Assembly (NCBI GenBank): GCA_021827245.1
Contig: JAKAWN010000048.1
Location: 1-23,935 of the forward strand
Direction of reading: 5' to 3'
DNA length: 23,935 nt
Source: Acidobacteriota bacterium
Lineage (GTDB): Bacteria > Acidobacteriota > Terriglobia > UBA7540
Below the pieces are notes generated by a model. That model did no database searches, was not told the DNA's origin, and saw nothing but the letters and a program-made list of their open reading frames with translations. Each line of letters starts with the position of its first letter. Within the stretch, counting starts at the first letter, position 1. The position numbers were made by a program, and so were the translations under genes. Of this stretch, positions 14,009 to 22,264 are shown in pieces.

Positions 14009-16666
14009 TTGCCCTCAAAACCCTCGCAGCGTATCTGGAGAACGAGCCTAGCGATGGCAATTGCCCTGTCGCTGGGCCTTATCTTGGCCGGTTGCAACGG
14101 CGCGGGAAGCGCCGCCTCGACGCCAGCCAGCCAGAGCGCCAACGACCCGCCGCCCGCGCTCGCAGTCTCCACGAGTTCCCTTTCGCAAGGCAGGGTCAGC
14201 TCCGCCTATTCGGCAACGCTCCAGGCGAGCGGCGGGACAGCTCCCTACGGCTGGCTGCTTACCGGCGGCCAATTGCCGTCAGGGCTAGGACTCACCTCGG
14301 CGGGCCAGATTTCTGGTACGCCGACGGCGACCGGGCAGTATAATTTCACCGCTCAAGTGAGCGATTCATCGAGTCCCGTGCAGACCGCATCCGCCAAACT
14401 TTCGATCACCATCGCGGCGATAGCGCTGACGATCGGAGCGGCCGCCCTGCCCACCGGCTCGCTGAATACCGCTTACAACGGGACGCTGAGCGCTAGCGGC
14501 GGCACAACTCCATACACGTGGTCCGTTGCCAGCGGCAGCTTGCCCGCGGGGCTCAGTCTTTCTTCGAGCGGACAGATCAGCGGAACGCCGACGGCGGCAG
14601 GCATCTATCCTTTTGACGTGCGGGCCAGCGATTCCTCGAGCCCGGCGCAGACGGCCACGGCCGGAGGAGTGATCGATGTGGCGGACGCAACGCTCGACGC
14701 TTTTGGTGGGCGTACGGACGTCACATGTTCCACGGGCGCTACGGGCCTCTGGTCGCTCGAGGAGATTAACAAGCGGTGGTGGTTCTGCGATCCTCTGGGA
14801 CACGGCTTTTTCATGCAAGCCGTGCAGATCGTCAACCCCGTAGGCGACGCGGATGCAGGGGGAGCGAGCATCGCCAAAATCGCCGTTGGCAAATATGGCG
14901 ATGTGGCGACTTGGGCTGAGCAGACGCTCATTCGCCTGCGCTCATGGGGTTTCAACACGGTGGGTATCGGCGCCAGCGCTTCCACCCTTCCGTGGGAGAC
15001 GAGCAACGATTATCCAGCAGATTCGTACGGGCAGCACACCGATCCCTACAAGCTGCCCATCATCGGCGAAATCGATCCCGTTCCGCAATCGATGGCAGCG
15101 ACCCCAATTGCGCCTTGGGGGGGCGGCTCGACTTGGAAGCCGGACCAAGGCGTAAAAGACTTGGCGCACTTTCAGAGTCCTTATACCACCTACAAATACT
15201 GGAACGCAGGGTATCCTCCCGACGTGTACGATTCTCGTATCTATACTTGGGAAAAGCAGGCTCTCGGTGAGGAAGACCCATACAATCCAATGAACGGGCC
15301 AGCTTGGGCTGGCGTTCCTCCCGGCTCGCGTTATGCCAATTATCTGATGGGAATCTTCATCAACGATGGCGACACAACCCGGGCTATCGACGGCCAGCCG
15401 GATCCAAATTTCGACCCAAATGGTTACGGGTTGTGGCCCATATTGGGCTGGGTGGTGGCGACGCTACCGCCGACGATGTATGCGGATCCGAAATGCGTGG
15501 CGGCGACTTACGGAGCGAAGAATCCCAATTACTGCCTCTATCCCGATTCGACGAATTACAGCAAAAAGGCGTGGGAGAGCTATCTCTCTTCGAAGTACGG
15601 CACAATTTCAGCTCTGAACTCGGCTTGGGGGTCGAATTACACGACTTTTGGATCCTCGGGAACGCAGATCACGGGCGAGGCGGTCGGCTCGGGTGATGGC
15701 TCGACCACAACGTTTTCCCACACGCTGTCTGATCTGACCCCGAGCGCATGGTCCATTGGCATCTACGTGGGCGGGACGCTCGTCGGAGGCGATGACGGCC
15801 AGGGAACCATCTGGGGTCCGAACCTTACAGGGACGATTAACTATTCGACTGGCGCGCTTTCGCTGTCTTTCTCCGCCGCTCCTGCGAGCGGCGCTGCCAT
15901 CACAGTGAATTACATGCAAAACGGGTGGTGCATCGGGACCGGACTCATCGACGAGTGCGACCAGTCGGCTCATCGAAGCTGGATGGGCACGGATACGACG
16001 GGAGAAACCTTAAGCTCGGCGAATCCCCAATTTGCCGCGGACGCCATCACGTTCAACGGGATGCTGGCGAGCGAACTGCTAGGTCAGGAAAACTCGACGC
16101 TCAAGGCCATCTATCCGCAAGTGCTGAATCTGGGTCCCGACGCGGTTCAGGGGCCGTCGCTACCTCGGCCGGAACTGCTCAAGGCTTTCAAAGGGAACGT
16201 CGATGCGCTCGTTCTCAGCAACGCGGCGGATCCGCAATCCTACATGGACGAGATTTACGCCACGTACGGGAACGCGCCGATTCTCGACGAAGTTTACATG
16301 TGCGCGAACCAGGATTCGGCGCTGGCCCAGTATGGGGCGAATGGCTGCGCCTACTCGACGCAAGCCGCGCGCGGCCAAGCCTACCAGAATGAGGTCACAA
16401 CGGATTTCAACGCGTCCTTTTCGAGTACGGGCGACCATCCATACGTGGGCCTGATCTGGTGGGCACTATACGACAGTTGGAGCGAGCATAAGAACTGGGG
16501 CCTCGAAACCGTACGCGACAACAGCTATGACGGCAAGGAGGACACCAGCGCAAAGGTGCCGTGCTCCCCGCCGCTCGGGCAATACACGTGCGGCAACGAC
16601 CTGGGCAGCTACGGGGACGTTATCGACTCCGTCAGACAATCCAATTCCTACTGGTTCACGCATTAG
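14009..16666 (+). CDS. Lipoprotein with two putative-Ig repeats and a glycoside-hydrolase-like barrel
   Basis: An 885-aa surface or periplasmic lipoprotein. The signal LAMAIALSLGLILAGC has its lipobox cysteine at residue 29. Two He_PIG-type Ig repeats follow (about 50-133 and 134-225), each ending in the typical GLTSAGQISGTPTATGQYNF or GLSLSSSGQISGTPTAAGIY pattern. From about 245 the sequence resembles clan GH-A enzymes near agarases: RWWFCDPLGHGFFM, LRSWGFNTVG, GIFINDGD (around 449-455), PILDEVYM with Glu761 as a possible nucleophile, and GLIWWALYDSW near the end. A beta-rich segment at about 551-637 appears inserted. The TTG start has a GGGAGG site five bases upstream. The substrate is unknown; the nearby polysaccharide genes make a role in trimming that polymer plausible. 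Confidence 0.75.
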   Translation: MPSKPSQRIWRTSLAMAIALSLGLILAGCNGAGSAASTPASQSANDPPPALAVSTSSLSQGRVSSAYSATLQASGGTAPYGWLLTGGQLPSGLGLTSAGQISGTPTATGQYNFTAQVSDSSSPVQTASAKLSITIAAIALTIGAAALPTGSLNTAYNGTLSASGGTTPYTWSVASGSLPAGLSLSSSGQISGTPTAAGIYPFDVRASDSSSPAQTATAGGVIDVADATLDAFGGRTDVTCSTGATGLWSLEEINKRWWFCDPLGHGFFMQAVQIVNPVGDADAGGASIAKIAVGKYGDVATWAEQTLIRLRSWGFNTVGIGASASTLPWETSNDYPADSYGQHTDPYKLPIIGEIDPVPQSMAATPIAPWGGGSTWKPDQGVKDLAHFQSPYTTYKYWNAGYPPDVYDSRIYTWEKQALGEEDPYNPMNGPAWAGVPPGSRYANYLMGIFINDGDTTRAIDGQPDPNFDPNGYGLWPILGWVVATLPPTMYADPKCVAATYGAKNPNYCLYPDSTNYSKKAWESYLSSKYGTISALNSAWGSNYTTFGSSGTQITGEAVGSGDGSTTTFSHTLSDLTPSAWSIGIYVGGTLVGGDDGQGTIWGPNLTGTINYSTGALSLSFSAAPASGAAITVNYMQNGWCIGTGLIDECDQSAHRSWMGTDTTGETLSSANPQFAADAITFNGMLASELLGQENSTLKAIYPQVLNLGPDAVQGPSLPRPELLKAFKGNVDALVLSNAADPQSYMDEIYATYGNAPILDEVYMCANQDSALAQYGANGCAYSTQAARGQAYQNEVTTDFNASFSSTGDHPYVGLIWWALYDSWSEHKNWGLETVRDNSYDGKEDTSAKVPCSPPLGQYTCGNDLGSYGDVIDSVRQSNSYWFTH

Positions 16667-16686
16667 CCTGAAAATTCACGTTTTTC

Positions 16687-17098
16687 GTGTGAGCGATATG
16701 CGAAGCGCATCTTGCCTGGTGTGTGGTGGTGTAGCAATGTGGCGGCATGACTAAACAGCAGCGAAGCAAGCAGGCCTGGGCGAAGTGGCGCAAACTCGTG
16801 GCCGGGCAGGCGCGGAGTGGCGAGACCGTGGCGGCGTTCTGCCGGAGGCGCGGGCTGTGCGAGCCCCATTTCTACTGGTGGAAGAAGCGGCTGGGTGAGG
16901 CGATCGGGACGAAATTCGTGGAAGTGAAGCTGGCCCCGCCGGCGCCGATCGCGCCCTGGGCGGCGGGTGATCCGCGCCTGGAAGTGCGTCTCGCGAACGG
17001 GCAGAGTCCTTGGGTGGGGCCGGGCTTTGACGCCAAGCACGTGCGGTCATTGCTGGCGGCGAGCAAGATGCGCGCCATCGACCTGCGCTATAGGCCAC
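16687..17098 (+). mobile_element. IS66-family element fragment
   Basis: The left part of an IS66-type element: an end-like sequence beginning near 16687 (GTGTGAGCGATATGCG, with a small palindrome ATGCG-AAG-CGCAT at 16698-16710), then tnpA. tnpB, tnpC and the right end are missing; the match stops at about 17098, close to the end of the adjoining glycosyltransferase gene. Confidence 0.6.
16747..17098 (+). pseudogene. IS66 TnpA accessory protein, 3'-truncated
   Basis: IS66 TnpA-type sequence: QRSKQAWAKWRKLVAGQARS, then GETVAAFCRRRGLCEPHFYW, then WKKRLGEA, a helix-turn-helix protein needed for IS66 transposition. Later ANGQSPWVGPGFDAKHVRSL is the usual C-terminal strand region, and the match ends around DLRYR. 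The open frame continues to 17259, but the last 55 or so residues are antisense to the GT39 gene end and are not native. There is no tnpB or tnpC, so it is non-functional. Confidence 0.75.
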
Positions 17099-17138
17099 GG
17101 GCTTTTTCTTTCAGTGACTTCTCGGGAGAATACGCCTC

Positions 17139-19430
17139 TTACTTTTCCACAGGAATCGGGACAGAACCCAGGTGCAACACAAGCGTTTTACCAAGCTTGC
17201 TTTTCATGTTTATACTGACTATTCCACGGGCCTTGGCTGTGCTCCCAGTGAAGAGGTAAAGCTTGATCGCACTGGGATATTGCACGCCACTTCGCCAAGC
17301 AGGAAAGGCGCCCGCGAGTTTCCAGCTGCCCGGATTGTCCTTGATTGCACTCTCGACCAATTCCCTCTCGAGCCTGCTTCCTTTTCCACGCGCGGATCGA
17401 TCGATCACAACTGCCCGCACGGGCACGGACTCTAAATACTCCTCCGCCTGCGCGCCGTTCGCGTAGAGCAGCCGGAAATTCTTCCCATTCCAATCGCACC
17501 GCGCCAGCACTTTGCTCGAGCGCAGGACGACATGATCCGGTCGATGATCGAGCATTGCGGTTTCAGCAACCATCATTCCCTCACCGTCGCCATCTGAAGA
17601 TACGAGTATGGGCGCCTTCTGAAGAGAGGGATCTGACACCACTGCCCGGGCAACTGCACCGAACCCATGCGACGGGCCACGCGGAAACGCCAGACCCGTT
17701 CCGGCGAAAAGACAAACGAGGACAGCCGCGGACGCCGGGTTAACAAACCTGGCTGGCAGGAGCTTTCTACCAAGAAATTTCACGCCAATTACCGCGAGCG
17801 CCACTTCGGCGGCAACGGCCGGCAAGATGTAACGCGCCTCATGGCCGGCGGGAACGATGCAAAACACCAACACAATACCCAAGAGCAAGCCAACCATGCC
17901 GGCCCAGACAGGATCAACTTCGTCGCCCCTGAATGCCCTCCACAACACGATTATCAGGCCAACGGCAGCCATGCACCCTGTACCCCAGCCCATGACTGTT
18001 AGGAACTGCCACCCATAGAAGCGGGCCGCAGCAAGCGTGTAGGTAAGTGTTGGCTTGGACTGGGCCAAGTCGCCCGCAGTCGCCAAATGCAGTGTCAGCC
18101 AATACCAAGGGGCACAGAGAACAACCACAATGGCGGCCGAAGCCCAAAGCGCCGGCCTGCGGAACAGATGCCACTTCTTCGTAAGAGGGATGGCTACGAA
18201 CGGAAGTAGGGCCAGTGCAAGAGCGCTCCCTTTGGTCATAACGGCGATCGCGGAGATACCTCCGAATACCAGTGCATCCCTCGTACGTCCGCCGTCCAGG
18301 AAACGTGCGAAACTCAGTGCCGCAAGAAGCGTGAATAGGGCGAGGGGAATGTCTGCCATCACCATCCCCACCTCACTCTGAACGACCGGCAAACTGGCCA
18401 TAATCAAGGCGCCCGCAACCGCGCAGGAAGTACCGCACCTTGAGTCGAGCATCCAGAAGACGGAAAAGCAGAGCAGAGCCGTCAGCACCGCCATAAGAAG
18501 CATCAGCGAGGTATGAGATGTAGAAAACAACAGAGTCCACACCGTCTGCACGAGGTAAAACACCGGGGGCCAGTGGCCGAATGCCACCTTCGGATAATGC
18601 AGGTAGAAGTCTTCGGCGAAGCGCATGGGATGGAGGTAGTGGAGGCCGGACAAGTAGTCATGGACCATGAGCCCTGTGACGTACTGTGCCGATTCGTCGG
18701 GATAGTCACCGAAATTCCCCCGATATGCATGGTTAAACCACTGAAGGCCCAATACAACGCCGAGAAGAAGGAGGAAAACGCCAATCAGGCCGATGCACCT
18801 CTTTCTCTCGAAGCGAAGACCTGGCTTATGCGCAGCCGCAGTGGCGCCGGGTCGGTCAGCACTCCGAGCGTGGTCGCACCCCGCTGATCGACGGCCGGTC
18901 CGAATGCCTCCCAGGAGGGAGACCCAGGGTGCCGCCGAAAAACGACCGATACTTCCCGCCGTTGCGGCAAGCGCCATCCCTACGCACAGCCACAGAAAGC
19001 ACGCCAGATTTGTAATCCCCTTCCTCCAATTCCGATAGAAGAGGTGACAGTTCGTCTGGCTGAAATGACGAAGCCAATGACCCGTGGTGCGGCCAGCCGG
19101 GCTCTGGTTGTGAACCAATCGAGCGCGAGGCGCAACCAGCAATCGGGCGTCTGGTCCGAGCTGCATGCAGAAGTCGACATCCCCTCCGTCGCAGACACCG
19201 GTCAAGCTCTCGTCGAACCGAACAAGGCCGATCGCGTTAGGGCGGAAGCTCATCAGCCCGCCACCGAGCCGGCTGACTTGGACAGGGCCGGCGTCTCCGC
19301 AAGCATTTGCAAGCCAATAGACGGGCCGGCGGTCGTCGCGGAACGGACCTCGAAGGAAGATCGCGGACCACAGGCGCAGCTGCCATGGCGGTGAGGAATA
19401 GTTCGTCACCACTCCTGAAATCCCAGCCAC
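17139..19430 (-). CDS. GT2 fragment fused to a GT39-type membrane glycosyltransferase
   Basis: A 763-aa open frame with two parts. Residues 1 to about 185 match the C-terminal half of a family 2 glycosyltransferase: SRLGGGLMSFRPNAIGLVRF, the acceptor-site-like GVCDGGDVDF, and APRARLVHNQSPAGR; its nucleotide-sugar-binding N-terminal half is absent. From about 207 it is a polytopic GT39/ArnT-like enzyme using lipid-linked sugar: NFGDYPDESAQYVTGLMVHD with the Asp-Glu pair at 245-246, then HYPKVAFGHWPPVFYLV, about ten helices and a soluble C-terminal domain. The joining stretch (about 184-206) contains no ATG, GTG or TTG for a separate GT39 start. The start shown is a GTG at 19430; the frame stays open upstream through a REP-like palindrome. 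It may be a fusion by indel or an inactive composite. Confidence 0.7.
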   Translation of the reverse strand: MAGISGVVTNYSSPPWQLRLWSAIFLRGPFRDDRRPVYWLANACGDAGPVQVSRLGGGLMSFRPNAIGLVRFDESLTGVCDGGDVDFCMQLGPDARLLVAPRARLVHNQSPAGRTTGHWLRHFSQTNCHLFYRNWRKGITNLACFLWLCVGMALAATAGSIGRFSAAPWVSLLGGIRTGRRSAGCDHARSADRPGATAAAHKPGLRFERKRCIGLIGVFLLLLGVVLGLQWFNHAYRGNFGDYPDESAQYVTGLMVHDYLSGLHYLHPMRFAEDFYLHYPKVAFGHWPPVFYLVQTVWTLLFSTSHTSLMLLMAVLTALLCFSVFWMLDSRCGTSCAVAGALIMASLPVVQSEVGMVMADIPLALFTLLAALSFARFLDGGRTRDALVFGGISAIAVMTKGSALALALLPFVAIPLTKKWHLFRRPALWASAAIVVVLCAPWYWLTLHLATAGDLAQSKPTLTYTLAAARFYGWQFLTVMGWGTGCMAAVGLIIVLWRAFRGDEVDPVWAGMVGLLLGIVLVFCIVPAGHEARYILPAVAAEVALAVIGVKFLGRKLLPARFVNPASAAVLVCLFAGTGLAFPRGPSHGFGAVARAVVSDPSLQKAPILVSSDGDGEGMMVAETAMLDHRPDHVVLRSSKVLARCDWNGKNFRLLYANGAQAEEYLESVPVRAVVIDRSARGKGSRLERELVESAIKDNPGSWKLAGAFPAWRSGVQYPSAIKLYLFTGSTAKARGIVSINMKSKLGKTLVLHLGSVPIPVEK

Positions 19431-19464
19431 CTCGAGCTTCTCCTCGTATGCAAGCAGTAATGAT

Positions 19465-19513
19465 CCTCCGGCAGAGCCGGAGGCTTTACGGTTGATGGCC
19501 CCCCAAAGGGGCC
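19465..19513. repeat. REP-like double palindrome, copy 1
   Basis: CCTCCGGC-AGA-GCCGGAGG (19465-19483) is followed by GGCCCC-CCAAA-GGGGCC (19497-19513). The first hairpin shares the CCGGCAGAGCCGG core with copy 2. It lies just upstream of the surviving GT2 homology. Confidence 0.65.
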
Positions 19514-19577
19514 TAATCGCAACCGACCAAAACCAAAACCCACTCGCGGCGAAGTTCGATTTCCTCCATCGCGCCCT

Positions 19578-21098
19578 TCAGAACTCCGAGAAGACGCCTT
19601 GCTGGAAATGTCGGACCTCTACTGCCACCCCGGCAGAGCCGGGGGAACTCCTAACCTCATTAGCCGCGTCATCTTCACCGCCTGTTTCCCTTACTTGATT
19701 CACTGCTCGGCGGTCCCGCGCTTGTTGTAAAACCGTACCAACTCCCGACTCGGCAGACTCAGGTTTGTGACGATGAAGCCCACGCGTGGGAACATCTCCT
19801 CGGCATGATGCGCGACCTTGGCGACCGCCCGCCGCGCCGTCTTCCAACTCCCGGCCTGATAGAGAAAGCCCTTGTACCAAACCACCGGCTTGTGGCTCGG
19901 ACGGCCGACCGAAGGCGAACTGGATCAAGGAGTCGAGATGTCGCGCGGAGCGACCTGGGTCCAGCATCGCGCTTGCTCGCGAGGCCGCCGCCTCGAGTGC
20001 GGCGTTGTTTCTCGAGTGGCTCCCCCTAATGACCTTGAGAATACATGCCGCGAGGGCTTCCGAATCGTTCGGCGGCGCGAGTTGTTCGGCGCCTTGCCAC
20101 CCCAGGAGCTCGCTGACGCCGGGGATTTTTGTAGCCACTACGGGCTTCCTCAGGAGCATGGCTTCGGCGATGCTCAAAGGCATTCCCTCCCAGAGCGAGG
20201 AACTTACAAAGATATCGAGAGCGGCGGTGAAGTTTTCAGGGTCGGGACGAAACCCCACGAAGTTGAATCTATCGAACATTCCCAGGGCACGGGCCGCGTT
20301 TTCGAGGTCAGGACGGAGCGGTCCGTCGCCCGCGACAACGAAGCGGGCCTTGGGTTCTTGGCGCAGGACTTCTGGTGCGGCGCGCAGAAGTATGTGGAAG
20401 CCTTTTTGTTCGGCCAGACGACCGAGCGCCCCAATGAGGATCTCGTTCCCGGAGGCGAGCGAGGCTCGCAAGCGAAAAACGGCGTCAAGGTCTGGCCGCG
20501 GCGGCTCAAGGCCGTCGTAGCAGGTCTCGATCCGCGCGCCCGTTCTCCAGGCAGTCAGGGAATCGGCTGTTGGGGTATTTACAACCGCGACGCAGTGGCT
20601 CTTAACGAGCAGGCGCTTACTCAGGCTGGTCCGAACGACGGGATTCCGCACATGGGAGACAAGGGGAACCCCACGCCAGTCGGCCGCAAAGACGGTTGCC
20701 GGCTGGTAGGTGAAGGTGTTGTTCACGTGAATGACGTCGTATTTGTGCTGGCCTAAGAATCGCCACAACCGGAAAGCGGTGGGTGCTGCCAAGCCGAAAT
20801 GGACCCATTCGCGCAAGCCCCTAAGCCGCGGGCCCGTAGACTGCGCCGCTCGGCTCAAGCTTCTTGCGGAATGGACCCTAGGTCCCGATTGTTGGGCAAA
20901 GTTCGGGGCGCGGTCATAGAGAAAGTAGAGAGACCGGACGAGAGGCCCGAGGCGCTCAGCGCCAGGGGTGGGATAGTAGAGCAAGAGATCGTGGGCGGAA
21001 GACTGGGGTTCCCGGTATTTCAGGTAGAGCTCGAGGGCTCGGAGAGACCCACCGTAGGTCCCGCCGACCTCAACGTGCAGAACCTGTGCGCGGCTCAT
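19578..21098 (-). CDS. Family 4 glycosyltransferase with a chimeric C-terminus
   Basis: A 506-aa open frame. Residues 1 to about 395 are a GT-B glycosyltransferase: the N-terminal HVEVGGTYGGSLRALELYL donor-fold loop, then IGALGRLAEQKGFHILLRAA and ARFVVAGDGPLRPDLENAAR, and the EX7E region SSLWEGMPLSIAEAMLLRKP. The catalytic core is complete. After about LIQFAFGRPSEPQ the frame runs out-of-phase through the IS1380 scrap and a REP-like palindrome, giving a non-native basic tail of about 110 residues. The start at 21098 (MSRAQVLHVE) has a GAGGAGC site and overlaps the previous gene's stop (ATGA). It may retain activity; donor and acceptor are unknown. Part of the polysaccharide operon. Confidence 0.82.
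   Translation of the reverse strand: MSRAQVLHVEVGGTYGGSLRALELYLKYREPQSSAHDLLLYYPTPGAERLGPLVRSLYFLYDRAPNFAQQSGPRVHSARSLSRAAQSTGPRLRGLREWVHFGLAAPTAFRLWRFLGQHKYDVIHVNNTFTYQPATVFAADWRGVPLVSHVRNPVVRTSLSKRLLVKSHCVAVVNTPTADSLTAWRTGARIETCYDGLEPPRPDLDAVFRLRASLASGNEILIGALGRLAEQKGFHILLRAAPEVLRQEPKARFVVAGDGPLRPDLENAARALGMFDRFNFVGFRPDPENFTAALDIFVSSSLWEGMPLSIAEAMLLRKPVVATKIPGVSELLGWQGAEQLAPPNDSEALAACILKVIRGSHSRNNAALEAAASRASAMLDPGRSARHLDSLIQFAFGRPSEPQAGGLVQGLSLSGRELEDGAAGGRQGRASCRGDVPTRGLHRHKPESAESGVGTVLQQARDRRAVNQVRETGGEDDAANEVRSSPGSAGVAVEVRHFQQGVFSEF
19628..19644. repeat. REP-like palindrome, copy 2
   Basis: CCCCGGC-AGA-GCCGGGG, a 7-bp stem with the same AGA loop and the same CCGGCAGAGCCGG core as copy 1, 145 bp away. 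It directly abuts the IS1380 remnant. Confidence 0.65.
19661..19897 (-). pseudogene. IS1380-family transposase scrap
   Basis: The minus strand reads KPVVWYKGFLYQAGSWKTAR, then EEMFPRVGFIVTNLSLPSRE and LVRFYNKRGTAEQ, all characteristic of IS1380 transposases. A TGA (19700-19702) and a TAA (19691-19693) replace the expected Trp and Glu codons, after which GKQAVKMTRL is still readable. Only about 75 residues of the C-terminal region remain. It sits in a different frame within the 3' end of the GT4 gene. Confidence 0.85.
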
Positions 21099-22255
21099 GG
21101 TTGCTCCTCGCTTGGTGCGGCTTGGGCCCGGACCGGGGCTGGGTCTTGAGGGCCTAGGCCGTCTGCACAACCAGGAATGGCTGTGCTACGGGGAGGTGAA
21201 CAGTGAGTCCGCGCCGGAGCCTTGGCATTCGAGCTTCGAATGCATTCCTCCGCAACCTGGAGAACCCCTTGAAAGAAGTTCTCGGGGGAAAAGCGCGTGG
21301 CGGCGGCCTTGGCCGCAGAGCCGATGCGCTGCGCAAGCCCAGGGTCTTCCATGATCTTGACAATCGCCACACGAAGGGCCTCGGCGTCGCCTGGCGGGGT
21401 GAGAATGCCTGTCACTCCATGCGCGATGTAATCGCAGGCGTCCGGGTCGGTGACGATGGTGGGCTTGCCCATGGTCATAGCGTTGATGTACGTCTGCTCG
21501 CCGCCGACATGTTGGGGCATGGCCTGCAGGGGGACGACGACCACCGAGGCGGCGGCCATGAGCTGCATGAATTCTTCGTGGCTCGCCGTTCTAATCTCGA
21601 CATTGGGCGGGATTTCGATGCCACGGAAGTGGTCACGGCGCGCAGCGGCGATAATCGTCCTATAGCACAGCCCGCTGACAGCGCGAATCAGAACCGGATA
21701 ATCGCGGTGGGTGTCCCCTCCGGCGAATATGTAGCCGCCGTCTTTGGCCTCGTAATTCACGTCGAAGGCAGTGGAGTGATAAGGCAGGAACGTGAAGTGC
21801 CGCTCGGGGAGTCGAAAAGCATCCGCGTAGAGTCCGGCCTCGCGCCGTCGCTGGACTATGACCTTCGACGACCCTTGTACCGCAAGACGGTACAGGGACG
21901 CTCGCACAGCCCTTTCCGCGTGACTACCACGGAGGTTGACGTAGAAATCCAGAAAGACATGAGGGACTCTGCTCCGCCTGCGGAGGATCCGCTGGAGGAT
22001 GCAAAAGAACAGGCCGTCCCAGTCGCTTCCCGTGAGCACGGCGTCGTAGTGGCGGCCCTGCCGGAAGAGGTGCCATGCGCGGCGCAGATCGCGCAAGAGT
22101 TTGAAGGGGCGACGGAGTTTGAGATGGGGATTTCCTTTCGAGCAGGTCTTGGTCTCCTGGAACAAGTCCACGCGCGAAAGCCAGTCCGGGTGCCAGCCCA
22201 TTGGATAGGGCGTAAGAACTCGTGGCTGCCGCATTTGTTGGGCCTGCACGACCAT
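21095..22255 (-). CDS. GT-B fold glycosyltransferase
   Basis: A 386-aa cytoplasmic glycosyltransferase. The N-terminal domain holds YDAVLTGSDWDGLFFCILQR. The second domain holds GGYIFAGGDTHRDYPVLIRA, PNVEIRTASHEEFMQLMAAA, VVVPLQAMPQHVGGEQTYIN and AMTMGKPTIVTDPDACDYIA, a variant of the GT4-type nucleotide-sugar-binding region with the glutamate in GGEQ. The last 40 or so residues are proline- and alanine-rich and probably disordered. The ATG at 22255 has a GGAGG site that overlaps the flippase stop region, and its own stop overlaps the next start, so flippase and both glycosyltransferases are translationally linked. Sugar specificity cannot be read. Confidence 0.82.
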   Translation of the reverse strand: MVVQAQQMRQPRVLTPYPMGWHPDWLSRVDLFQETKTCSKGNPHLKLRRPFKLLRDLRRAWHLFRQGRHYDAVLTGSDWDGLFFCILQRILRRRSRVPHVFLDFYVNLRGSHAERAVRASLYRLAVQGSSKVIVQRRREAGLYADAFRLPERHFTFLPYHSTAFDVNYEAKDGGYIFAGGDTHRDYPVLIRAVSGLCYRTIIAAARRDHFRGIEIPPNVEIRTASHEEFMQLMAAASVVVVPLQAMPQHVGGEQTYINAMTMGKPTIVTDPDACDYIAHGVTGILTPPGDAEALRVAIVKIMEDPGLAQRIGSAAKAAATRFSPENFFQGVLQVAEECIRSSNAKAPARTHCSPPRSTAIPGCADGLGPQDPAPVRAQAAPSEEQP

Positions 22256-22264
22256 TGCCTCCGC

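Noticed and set aside
17099..17259. C-terminal extension of the IS66 TnpA frame
   Set aside because: The sequence is the antisense of the last codons of the GT39-like gene and shows no TnpA similarity.
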